Made by a program: the position numbers and the translations under genes. This document shows positions 8,301-15,552 of a DNA stretch of 64,000 nt, in pieces (the first letter of the stretch is position 1; each line of letters starts with the position of its first letter). The notes below the pieces were generated by a model. It saw nothing but the letters and a program-made list of their open reading frames with translations, did no database searches and had not been told where the DNA came from. Source of the stretch: Palauibacter sp965207805 (GTDB lineage Bacteria; Gemmatimonadota; Gemmatimonadetes; Palauibacterales; Palauibacteraceae); the NCBI GenBank assembly GCA_965207805.1, contig OZ242312.1:2790001-2854000 (forward strand), written 5' to 3'.

Positions 8301-8329
8301 CCGAATCCGTCGACGCTTATTGGATTCGG
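8301..8329. promoter_or_regulatory. Inverted repeat upstream of the Cys-rich/propeller operon
   Basis: CCGAATCC (8301-8308) and GGATTCGG (8322-8329) are perfect inverted halves with a 13-nt spacer, 33 nt before the start codon at 8268. It could be a dimeric operator or a hairpin in the 5' leader. There is no U-tract, so a terminator is unlikely. Confidence 0.4.
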
Positions 8330-8371
8330 CGCTGGCTCGCAGGATAAAGCTCCGAAGTCGCCAGACAGCCC

Positions 8372-8431
8372 GGAAGGGACAAAATCCGCCAATGTGGGAC
8401 GATATTTGCCGAAAGGGGACGGAATCATCCT
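8372..8431. repeat. Iteron repeat B, copy 2
   Basis: Direct copy of 6515-6574 (3 mismatches in 60). Its three iterons at 8376, 8396 and 8416 all begin GGGAC and keep the 20-bp period. It lies 104-163 nt upstream of the Cys-rich gene start and downstream of trpD. Occurrence before both the regulator gene and this operon suggests a shared protein-binding array. Confidence 0.7.
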
Positions 8432-8485
8432 GCGACCGACTCCGCAGTCTCGCTCACCCGCTTCGCGGGCTACGAATCGGCGGAG

Positions 8486-9499
8486 TCAGGCGGTCGGTCG
8501 AAACGTCTGCAGGGATCGAAGGTGCGCCTCGGCCGCGCCCGAATCGATGGATTGCTCGGCGGCGGCGACGCCGGCGGCCAGGGTGTCCACGGCGCCCGCG
8601 ACCCAGAAGGCGGCGGCGGCGTTGAGCACGACGGCCGCGCGGCTGGCCCCGGCTTCGTTGCCGCCGATGACGCGCCGGACCCGTTCCGCGTTCTCCTCCG
8701 GTTCGCCTCCGGCCAGATCGCCGGGTGCGTACTCGGACCAGCCGAAGTCGGACGGCGCAACCTCGAACTCGGACAGCGTCCCGCTCTCGATGCGGAAGAC
8801 CCGGGTCGGGCCGAGCGGACTCAGTTCGTCCATGCCGGGTTCGCCGTGGACGACGAGCGCGCGCTCGTGGCCGAGTTCGAGGAGGGTGTCGGCGAGGAGG
8901 CGCTGAAGATCGGGATGGGCGACGCCGACGACCTGCCGCCGCACGCCCGCGGGGTTCGCGAGCGGGCCGAGCAGGTTCATGATCGTGGTCACGCCGAGCG
9001 CGGCGCGGACGGGGCCCACGTGCCGCATGGCCGGATGGTGGGCCGGCGCGAACATGAACACGAACCCGGTCTCCTCGAACATCCGCCTCTCGTCTTCGGG
9101 AGGAAGCTCGATGGGGACGCCGAGGATCTCGAGCACGTCGGCGCTGCCGCACTTGGAGGTGAACGAACGGTTGCCGTGCTTCGCAATGCGGACGCCGCCG
9201 GCCGCGGCGACGATGGCGGCGGCGGTCGAGATGTTGAACGTGGTCAGCGTGCCGCCGCCCGTCCCGCAGGTGTCGATGATGCCGTCATCGTCCAGGGCGA
9301 GCGGGATCATGGCCTTCCGCAGCGCGCGGACCCCGCCGGCGACCTCGGCGGGCGTTTCCCCGCGCATTCGGAGCGCCGCAAGGAGCGCGGCCATCTCGGC
9401 CTGGGTGGCCTCACCGCTCATGAAGCGGTCGAACGTGGCTTCGGCGGCGGCGGCATCCAGGGTCTCTCCGGAGAGGACGCGCCGGATCGTGTTCGTCAC
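8486..9499 (-). CDS. trpD: Anthranilate phosphoribosyltransferase
   Basis: Transfers phosphoribose from PRPP to anthranilate in tryptophan synthesis. 337 residues, normal length. Diagnostic motifs are GIIDTCGTGGG (PRPP-binding glycine loop), FNISTAAAIVAAAGG, AKHGNRSFTSKCGSADVLE, APAHHPAMRHVGPVR and RTIMNLLGPLANP-like TTIMNLLGPLANPAG. The GTG start at 9499 has an AGGAGG ribosome site. It has the same orientation as trpC-F-B but is separated from them by about 3.9 kb holding lexA, the AraC-like gene and the secreted-protein pair, an arrangement that looks like interruption of an older trpD-C-F-B cluster. It is divergent from truA. Confidence 0.97.
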   Translation of the reverse strand: MTNTIRRVLSGETLDAAAAEATFDRFMSGEATQAEMAALLAALRMRGETPAEVAGGVRALRKAMIPLALDDDGIIDTCGTGGGTLTTFNISTAAAIVAAAGGVRIAKHGNRSFTSKCGSADVLEILGVPIELPPEDERRMFEETGFVFMFAPAHHPAMRHVGPVRAALGVTTIMNLLGPLANPAGVRRQVVGVAHPDLQRLLADTLLELGHERALVVHGEPGMDELSPLGPTRVFRIESGTLSEFEVAPSDFGWSEYAPGDLAGGEPEENAERVRRVIGGNEAGASRAAVVLNAAAAFWVAGAVDTLAAGVAAAEQSIDSGAAEAHLRSLQTFRPTA

Positions 9500-9512
9500 T
9501 TCGATTCCTCCT

Positions 9513-9540
9513 GGTTTCCCCTCATCGGTTTCCCCTCGTC
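9513..9540. repeat. Two tandem 14-bp direct repeats between trpD and truA
   Basis: GGTTTCCCCTCATC (9513-9526) is followed directly by GGTTTCCCCTCGTC (9527-9540), 13 of 14 bases identical. They fill the 66-nt divergent promoter region, so they may be a regulator site for trpD or truA, or simply a recent slippage duplication. Confidence 0.5.
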
Positions 9541-9553
9541 GGCTGGAATTCGC

Positions 9554-9559
9554 TAATCT
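9554..9559 (+). promoter_or_regulatory. Putative -10 box for truA (leaderless geometry)
   Basis: TAATCT ends exactly 6 nt before the truA ATG, which would place transcription start on or next to the A of the ATG. No Shine-Dalgarno precedes truA. The -35 region is weak (T-rich). The same spacing is seen at 62529 and 63247. Confidence 0.45.
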
Positions 9560-9565
9560 TCGCGC

Positions 9566-10384
9566 ATGTCAGATGCCGCGGCCCCGCCCGCCCGTTTCCG
9601 GGCCACGATCGAGTACGATGGGACTTCCTTCCACGGATCCCAACTACAGCCCGGGGTGCGCACCGTCCAGCGCGAGGTGGAGGAGGCGCTCGGAAAACTC
9701 TTCGATCGGCCGGTCCGAATCGACCTCGCCGGCCGCACGGACGCGGGGGTTCACGCGACGGCGCAGGAGGTCGCGTTCGGCGCGCCGCGCGCCTGGAGTC
9801 CGGAGGAGCTGGCCCGGGCGCTCGGGGCCGTGCTTCCCGACGACATCGCCGTTCGGACGGTGAGGAACGCGGCGTCCGATTTCCATCCGCGCTTCGACGC
9901 GGAGGGGCGCCGTTACCGATATGTGATCGCGGAAGGCGGACGGAGGCGGCCGTTCCTGCGCGACCGCGCCTGGATCCCGACGTGGCCGCTGGACCGCGAC
10001 GCGCTTGCCCGGCTGGCGGCGGCGATCCCCGGGGAACGGTCGTTCGAGCGCTTCGCCCGCGCCGGGCAGCCGGAGCGCGGGACGCGCTGCCGGGTCGCGA
10101 GCGCCGATTGGCGCTTCGATCATCCTCCCTTCCTCTTCTTCGAGATCGTCGCCGACCGCTTCCTCCACCACATGGTGCGCTACCTGGTGGGGACGTCCGT
10201 GGAGATCGCCGCGGGGCGCCGCCCGTTCGAGGACTTCGAGCGACTGCTGGCCAGAGAGGCCGCCTCGAGACCGGTCTTCCCCGCCCCGCCCGGCGGGCTC
10301 TACCTGACGGGCGTGCGCTACGGCGGCGAATGGAATTCCGGCCCCGGGATCCCGTGGCTCCCGGCCCAGGGGCATCGAACGTGA
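9566..10384 (+). CDS. truA: tRNA pseudouridine synthase A
   Basis: Isomerises uridines 38-40 in the anticodon arm of tRNAs to pseudouridine. 272 residues. Visible motifs are EYDGTSFHGSQLQPGVRTVQ (the family's YDGxxFxGxQ), the catalytic Asp in LAGRTDAGVHA (D59), DFHPRFDAEGRRYRY and DRFLHHMVRYLVG. The C-terminus is slightly extended (about 15 residues after the usual LTGVRY end). Divergent from trpD; an HtrA-like protease follows after 75 nt. There is no ribosome site; a TAATCT box 6 nt before the ATG suggests a leaderless mRNA. Confidence 0.96.
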   Translation: MSDAAAPPARFRATIEYDGTSFHGSQLQPGVRTVQREVEEALGKLFDRPVRIDLAGRTDAGVHATAQEVAFGAPRAWSPEELARALGAVLPDDIAVRTVRNAASDFHPRFDAEGRRYRYVIAEGGRRRPFLRDRAWIPTWPLDRDALARLAAAIPGERSFERFARAGQPERGTRCRVASADWRFDHPPFLFFEIVADRFLHHMVRYLVGTSVEIAAGRRPFEDFERLLAREAASRPVFPAPPGGLYLTGVRYGGEWNSGPGIPWLPAQGHRT

Positions 10385-10459
10385 ACCCTGCGGGGTGGTT
10401 CGGCGTACAGTTATCGTGTGGCCTGAAGATCTGACGAGCGACATGAGGTGGCGCAGTTC

Positions 10460-11962
10460 ATGAACGAGGGAAATCGGGTCAGGAGAATGCTGGCGTCGGC
10501 GGCGCGCGTGTTCGTTGCGGCCACGGTCCTGATCTTCGCCGGCCTCGGAGTCGGGGCGCTCGTCACCACGCTGGGGAACGGGCCGCCGCCGCCCGAGGAG
10601 AGCCGGCCCGCGAACAACCCGTTCGCCCGCACCTCGCTGGCGGACCCCGCGGACCGGACCGCTCCCCAGTCCGTGGCCGATATCTCGGGGGCCCGGCGGA
10701 CGCCCACGGTCATCGCCGCGGTCCGCGTGCTCCCCTCCGTCGTGAGTCTTCGGACCGAGCGGACCGTCCAGTCGCAGGACATGTTCGCTCGCTTCTTCAA
10801 CCGCGGAGGCCGTTCCCGGGTCGAGGCCGGCCTGGGCTCCGGGTTCGCGATCGACGACGCGGGCACCATCATCACGAACGCGCACGTCGTGAGCGGGGCG
10901 GACCGCATTGAGGTGGTGGACCGCGACGGACAGCGGTTCGAGGCCGAGGTGGTCGGCTTCGACGAACTCACCGACCTCGCCGTCGTGCGGGTCCCTCCCG
11001 GCCGCGTGCCCGCGGCGCCGCTGGGCACGTCCTCGAATCTTCTCATCGGGGAGCCCGCGGTGGCGCTGGGGAACCCGTCGGGCTACGCCCTCCGCAACAC
11101 CGAGGCGACGGTCACGTCGGGCGTCGTCAGCGGCGTGGGGCGCGACATCCAGGCGGCGGGCGGCCAGGAAGTGCTCTACGCCGACATGATCCAGACCGAC
11201 GCGTCGATCAACCCGGGCAACTCCGGCGGCCCGCTGGCCAACGCGGACGGCGACGTCATCGGCGTGAACAGTTCGATTTTCTCGCGCTCCGGGGGATCGG
11301 AGGGGATGGGCTTCGCGATCCCCATCGACCGGGCGCTCGTCGTTGCCTCCGAGCTCCTCCAGTTCGGGCGCGTGCGCCGGCCCTGGGCGGGACTGCAGGT
11401 GCTCACCGACCGGCCCGACCCCGAGTCCGTGTTCGGCCGGCCGCTCGTCGTCGAGGTTCTGGAGGGGACGCCGGCGGCGGACGCCGGGCTGCGGGCGGGG
11501 GACGAGATCGTGACCCTGAACGGGCGCGTCATCAATCACGATCTCGACTGGCAGGTGGGACTGGTGGACTCCGGAGTGGGATCGACCGTCGACGTCACCT
11601 TCCAGAGGGGGGGAAGTGAACTCCAGGCACGCTTCCGGCTGGACGAGCTTCCGACGGGGCGGGCCGAGCGGATCGAGGTGCTCGCGGGGCTCCGGCTGAT
11701 CACGGTCACGCCGCAGATCCAGCAGGAACTCAACCTCCGGGTCGACGCCGGCGCCCTCATCGCGTCCGTCGGCGAGGAGGCCCGCGGGACGACGCTCCGC
11801 GAGGGCGACGTCATCCTCAGCATCAACCGCAACGAGGTGCGCTCCGCCGAGGACGCGGGCGAGCTCTTCGAATACTACGCGCGCTCCGGCGACGGTTCCG
11901 TGCAGCTCTACATCGCGCGCGGGACGGAGATCGGATACCTCCGACCCTTCCGCGTCCGCTGA
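10460..11962 (+). CDS. HtrA/DegP-like trypsin-type serine protease with PDZ domains
   Basis: Periplasmic quality-control protease or chaperone. 500 residues from ATG 10460, chosen for the AGGTGG ribosome site 9 nt upstream; an in-frame GTG at 10448 would add four residues. One N-terminal membrane anchor (residues 16-36) is followed by a Pro-rich linker. The trypsin-like domain keeps the full triad: H142 in TNAHVV, D172 in TDLAVV and S255 in GNSGGP. Two PDZ regions follow, one around GTPAADAGLRAGDEIVTLNG and one around GTTLREGDVILSINRNEV. It lies between truA and the purine operon with no functional link evident. Confidence 0.93.
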   Translation: MNEGNRVRRMLASAARVFVAATVLIFAGLGVGALVTTLGNGPPPPEESRPANNPFARTSLADPADRTAPQSVADISGARRTPTVIAAVRVLPSVVSLRTERTVQSQDMFARFFNRGGRSRVEAGLGSGFAIDDAGTIITNAHVVSGADRIEVVDRDGQRFEAEVVGFDELTDLAVVRVPPGRVPAAPLGTSSNLLIGEPAVALGNPSGYALRNTEATVTSGVVSGVGRDIQAAGGQEVLYADMIQTDASINPGNSGGPLANADGDVIGVNSSIFSRSGGSEGMGFAIPIDRALVVASELLQFGRVRRPWAGLQVLTDRPDPESVFGRPLVVEVLEGTPAADAGLRAGDEIVTLNGRVINHDLDWQVGLVDSGVGSTVDVTFQRGGSELQARFRLDELPTGRAERIEVLAGLRLITVTPQIQQELNLRVDAGALIASVGEEARGTTLREGDVILSINRNEVRSAEDAGELFEYYARSGDGSVQLYIARGTEIGYLRPFRVR

Positions 11963-11976
11963 TCATGGGCTAGACT
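11948..11976 (+). promoter_or_regulatory. Possible promoter for the purine operon
   Basis: TAGACT (11971-11976) with a weak TTCCGC 17 nt upstream, overlapping the end of the protease gene and 64 nt before purB. No purine-type operator or riboswitch is recognisable between this point and purB. Confidence 0.3.
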
Positions 11977-12039
11977 GCGACCTTACGGCGACCGAGGTCG
12001 CCCCGGGAGGGCCGCTGGCTGGATTGGACTGCGCCTCTG

Positions 12040-13470
12040 ATGGCGGAACGTCACTACCCACATCCTCTCATCGACCGCTACGCCTCGAGCGAGATGGCGG
12101 CGATCTTCTCCCCTCGCATGCAGGCGCTCGTCTGGCGCGACCTGTGGATTGCGCTCGCCGAGGAAGAACGGGCGCTCGGCGTCGAGATTCCCAACGACGC
12201 CATCGTCGCGATGCACGCGGCGCGGGAGCAGATCGACCTCGACCGGATCGCCGTCATCGAGCGCGATCTCCGTCACGATGTGATGGCGCACGTGCATCAC
12301 TTCGGCGAGGTCGCCCCGGAGGCCCGGAAGTACATCCACCTCGGCGCTACAAGCGCCTTCGTGGGCGACAACCACGGCCTCATCCAGCACCAGCAGGGTC
12401 TCGACATCGTGCGCGACCGGCTGCTGGGAACGATCGAGGACCTCGCGGCCTTCGCCCGCGCGCAGGCCGGCGAGCCGACGCTCGGCTACACCCACCTCCA
12501 GCCGGCCCAGCCCGTGACGATCGGGAAGCGCGCCTGCCTCTGGCTGCAGGATCTCCTCTTCGACCTCGAGCAGATCGAAGCCGTGCGGACGGAACTCCGC
12601 TTCCGGGGCGCCCGGGGCACGACGGGGACGGAGGCGACGTTCCTCGAACTGTTCGACGGGGACGGGGAGAAGGTGGACCGGCTCAACGAGCGGCTTGCGG
12701 CGCGCTTCGGCTTCGCCGGGACGTACGATGTCATCGGCCAGACGTACCCGCGGAAGGTCGACCACCGGGCCCTCGCGGCGCTGGCCGGCATCGGCGCCTC
12801 GACGGCGCGCTTCGGCCACGACATCCGGATCCTGCAGGCCTTCGGCGAGATCGAGGAGCCGTTCGGGAAGCACCAAATCGGCTCGTCGGCGATGCCGTAC
12901 AAGCGCAACCCGATGCGGAGCGAGCGGATCTGCGCGTTGGCGCGGCACCTCTGCACGCTTGAACTCGACGCGTCGTGGACCGCCTCCGTGCAGTGGTTCG
13001 AGCGCACGCTCGACGACTCGGCGAACCGCCGCATCTCGCTTCCCGAGGGCTACCTGTCGGCGGACGCGCTTCTCATCCTCGCGCGCAACGTGAGCGCGGG
13101 GCTCGTCGTCCACCCGGCCGTCGTGGCGCGCCGGCTGGGCCGGGCCCTCCCGTTCATGGTCACCGAGGAGATCCTCATCGCGGGCGTGCGGGGGGGCGGC
13201 GACCGGCAGGACCTGCACGAACGGGTGCGGGGGCACGCGCTGGCCGCGCGCGAACGGCTCGACGAGGGGGCGGAGGACAACGACTTCTTCGCGCGCATCG
13301 CGGCCGATGGCGCCTTCGGGCTCGGCATGGAGGATCTCCGCGCGCTGGCCGACCCGCACCGGCTCGTCGGCCGCTCCGCCCGCCAGGTGGAGCGCTTCCT
13401 GGCCACAAGGATCGACCCGCTGTTCGAGGCCGCGGACGCGCCGCGGCCCGCCGAGGAGGTCCGGGTATGA
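12040..13470 (+). CDS. purB: Adenylosuccinate lyase
   Basis: Removes fumarate from SAICAR and from adenylosuccinate, thus acting in both the IMP pathway and AMP synthesis. 476 residues, matching the long purB subfamily. The fumarase/ASL superfamily signature SSAMPYKRNPMRSE is present, as are DLRHDVMAHVHHFGE, HLGATSAFVGDNH, and GYTHLQPAQPVTIGKR with the catalytic histidine region. It heads a run of six purine genes all on the plus strand. Only a weak ribosome site is visible before the ATG. Confidence 0.96.
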   Translation: MAERHYPHPLIDRYASSEMAAIFSPRMQALVWRDLWIALAEEERALGVEIPNDAIVAMHAAREQIDLDRIAVIERDLRHDVMAHVHHFGEVAPEARKYIHLGATSAFVGDNHGLIQHQQGLDIVRDRLLGTIEDLAAFARAQAGEPTLGYTHLQPAQPVTIGKRACLWLQDLLFDLEQIEAVRTELRFRGARGTTGTEATFLELFDGDGEKVDRLNERLAARFGFAGTYDVIGQTYPRKVDHRALAALAGIGASTARFGHDIRILQAFGEIEEPFGKHQIGSSAMPYKRNPMRSERICALARHLCTLELDASWTASVQWFERTLDDSANRRISLPEGYLSADALLILARNVSAGLVVHPAVVARRLGRALPFMVTEEILIAGVRGGGDRQDLHERVRGHALAARERLDEGAEDNDFFARIAADGAFGLGMEDLRALADPHRLVGRSARQVERFLATRIDPLFEAADAPRPAEEVRV

Positions 13471-13539
13471 CGCGGCGTTCCCGCGGGAACGCGACCGGAC
13501 CCGACCCGTGACCCCTGAAGGGACACTCGAAAGGACACC

Positions 13540-14493
13540 ATGACACAGACCACGCTCGGCACGGACGCGCCGGCCGCGCTGCACGACATCGACCTCCCGC
13601 TGCCACTTCTCCGCAAGGGGAAGGTGCGCTCGATGTACGACCTCGACGACCGCATCCTGATGGTCGCCAGCGACCGCATCAGCGCCTTCGACTGCGTGAT
13701 CCCGAACCCGATCCCCCACAAGGGGGCCGTGCTCACGCAACTCTCCGCGTTCTGGTTCGACCGCACGACGGACATCGTGGGCAACCACCGCGTCGCCAGC
13801 GACCCGGCGGCCATCGCCGAGGCGGTGCCGGAACTCGCCGGCACGGCCGACACGTGGGGACATCGCGCCATGCTGGTCGAGAAGGCGCAGCCCTTGCCCG
13901 TCGAGTGCATCGTGCGGGGCTTCATCTCCGGCTCCGCCTGGAAGGAGTACAGCCGCCACGGGACGCTGGCGGGCGAACCCCTCCCCGAGGGTCTGCAGGA
14001 GTCGGAGGAGTATCCGGAGCCGATCTTCTCCCCTTCGACGAAGGCCGAGCAGGGGCTCCACGACGAGAACATCACCTTCGGCCGGATGTGCGACATCGTG
14101 GGGACGGAACTCGCGGAGGAACTGCGCGACATCAGCCTCGCGCTCTACGCCGCGGGCCGCGACACGCTCCGCGAGCGGGGCATCATCCTCGCCGACACGA
14201 AATACGAGTTCGGGCGCGGGGCGGACGGGCGGATCATCCTCATCGATGAGGTGATGACCCCCGACTCTTCCCGCTTCTGGCCCGCCGCCTCGTACCGGAT
14301 CGGAGGGGGCCAGCCCTCGCTCGACAAGCAGCCGGTGCGCGACCACCTGCAGGAGATCGTCGGGCGCGGGGAATGGGACAAGACGCCGCCGGCGCCGGCG
14401 CTCCCGGAGGAGGTCATCCGCACGACCTCGGAACGCTACCTGGAGGCCTTCCGGCGCATCGCGGGCCACGAACTCTACGAGGCGCCCGCATGA
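13540..14493 (+). CDS. purC: SAICAR synthetase
   Basis: Ligates aspartate to CAIR using ATP, forming SAICAR, the substrate of the preceding purB product. 317 residues, the long yeast-like PurC form. Motifs include LRKGKVRSMYDL, ASDRISAFDCVIPNPIPHKG, ECIVRGFISGSAWKEY, FSPSTKAEQGLHDENITF, DTKYEFGRG, and LIDEVMTPDSSRFWP. A GAAAGGA ribosome site precedes the ATG. The TGA overlaps the purS ATG by 4 nt. Confidence 0.97.
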   Translation: MTQTTLGTDAPAALHDIDLPLPLLRKGKVRSMYDLDDRILMVASDRISAFDCVIPNPIPHKGAVLTQLSAFWFDRTTDIVGNHRVASDPAAIAEAVPELAGTADTWGHRAMLVEKAQPLPVECIVRGFISGSAWKEYSRHGTLAGEPLPEGLQESEEYPEPIFSPSTKAEQGLHDENITFGRMCDIVGTELAEELRDISLALYAAGRDTLRERGIILADTKYEFGRGADGRIILIDEVMTPDSSRFWPAASYRIGGGQPSLDKQPVRDHLQEIVGRGEWDKTPPAPALPEEVIRTTSERYLEAFRRIAGHELYEAPA

Positions 14494-14747
14494 GCCGGGT
14501 CTGGTCCGTGGATGTGCGGGTCACCCCGCGGGAGGGGATCCTCGACCCGGCGGGGGAGACGATCCGCCGGGCGCTCGGGAACCTCGGGTACGAAGGTGTC
14601 CACTCGGTGCGCGCCGGGCGGCTGATCCGTCTCGAGGTCGAAGCCGACGGGGCGGAGGCCGCCAGGGCCTCCACGGAGAAGATGTGCGAACAACTGATCG
14701 CGAACCCGATCATCGAAGACTACGTCGTGAGCGTGCGGGAGGGGTGA
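14490..14747 (+). CDS. purS: FGAM synthase subunit PurS
   Basis: Small structural subunit that bridges PurL and PurQ in the three-part FGAM synthase. 85 residues: an N-terminal VDVRVTPREGILDPAGETI strand-helix, then LGYEGVHSVRAGRLI and a C-terminal CEQLIANPIIEDYVVSV, all typical of PurS. The ATG at 14490 overlaps the purC stop. Its presence agrees with the small PurL form (768 residues) downstream, rather than the single-chain enterobacterial enzyme. Confidence 0.95.
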   Translation: MSRVWSVDVRVTPREGILDPAGETIRRALGNLGYEGVHSVRAGRLIRLEVEADGAEAARASTEKMCEQLIANPIIEDYVVSVREG

Positions 14748-14775
14748 ACGGATGACGGTGGGGATGGAGGCAGGG

Positions 14776-15552
14776 ATGAAGGTAGGGATCGTGCGGTTCC
14801 CGGGTTCGAACTGCGATGCGGACGTGTACCGGGCCGTCACGGAGGGGCTGGGCGAGAGCGCCACGTACCTGTGGCACAAGTCGACGGACCTCGAGGGCGT
14901 GGACGTCGTCGTGCTGCCGGGCGGGTTCTCCTACGGAGACTACCTGAGGGCGGGGGCCATCGCCCGCTTCAGCCCGATCATGGGCGAAGTGATCGACTTT
15001 GCGCGGGCCGGAGGGCTCACGCTCGGGATCTGCAACGGTTTCCAGGTGCTGTGCGAGGCGCACCTCCTGCCGGGAGCCCTGGTCCGGAACCGGAACCTCC
15101 GCTTCCGCTGCCATGACGTCGGGCTCCGCGTGGAGAACGCCGGGACGCCGTTCACGTCGGCCTATGCCGAGGGCGACCTGCTCCACGTCCCGATCGCGCA
15201 CGGCGAGGGCCAGTTCGTCGCGGAGGCCTCGACGCTCGATGAACTCGAGGCGGAGGACCGGGTCGTGTTCCGCTACGTCGACCGGCGCGGGCAGGCGACG
15301 GACGCCGCGAACCCGAACGGCTCGGCGCGCAACATCGCCGGCATCGCGAACGCGGAGGGGAACATTCTGGGGCTCATGCCGCACCCGGAGCGGCACTCGC
15401 TCTCCGTCCTCGGCAACACGGACGGGCTCGGCGTGTTCCGGTCGCTGCTCGCGGCCGTTGCCGGCGCGCGGGGACGCCCGGGCGACCACGCGCCGCAGGA
15501 AGCCCCGGAATTCGCGGCCGGAGCGGTGGCGGGGGCGGGGGTGTCGTCATGA
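14776..15552 (+). CDS. purQ: FGAM synthase glutaminase subunit PurQ
   Basis: Class I glutamine amidotransferase that delivers ammonia to PurL. 258 residues from the ATG at 14776, chosen because GGAGG lies 5 nt upstream and homologues begin MKVGIVRFPGSNCD; ATGs at 14752 and 14764 are in frame. The nucleophile Cys is in GICNGFQVL, and the catalytic His/Glu in LMPHPERH. The C-terminus carries an extra Ala/Gly-rich tail of about 35 residues after the usual end. It overlaps purL by 4 nt. Confidence 0.95.
   Translation: MKVGIVRFPGSNCDADVYRAVTEGLGESATYLWHKSTDLEGVDVVVLPGGFSYGDYLRAGAIARFSPIMGEVIDFARAGGLTLGICNGFQVLCEAHLLPGALVRNRNLRFRCHDVGLRVENAGTPFTSAYAEGDLLHVPIAHGEGQFVAEASTLDELEAEDRVVFRYVDRRGQATDAANPNGSARNIAGIANAEGNILGLMPHPERHSLSVLGNTDGLGVFRSLLAAVAGARGRPGDHAPQEAPEFAAGAVAGAGVSS

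Noticed and set aside
11983..14469. Very long open frame (over 800 codons) antisense to purB-purC
   Set aside because: GC-rich coding DNA leaves antisense frames open; this one has no domain signature, is Arg/Gly/His-rich and mirrors two secure genes.
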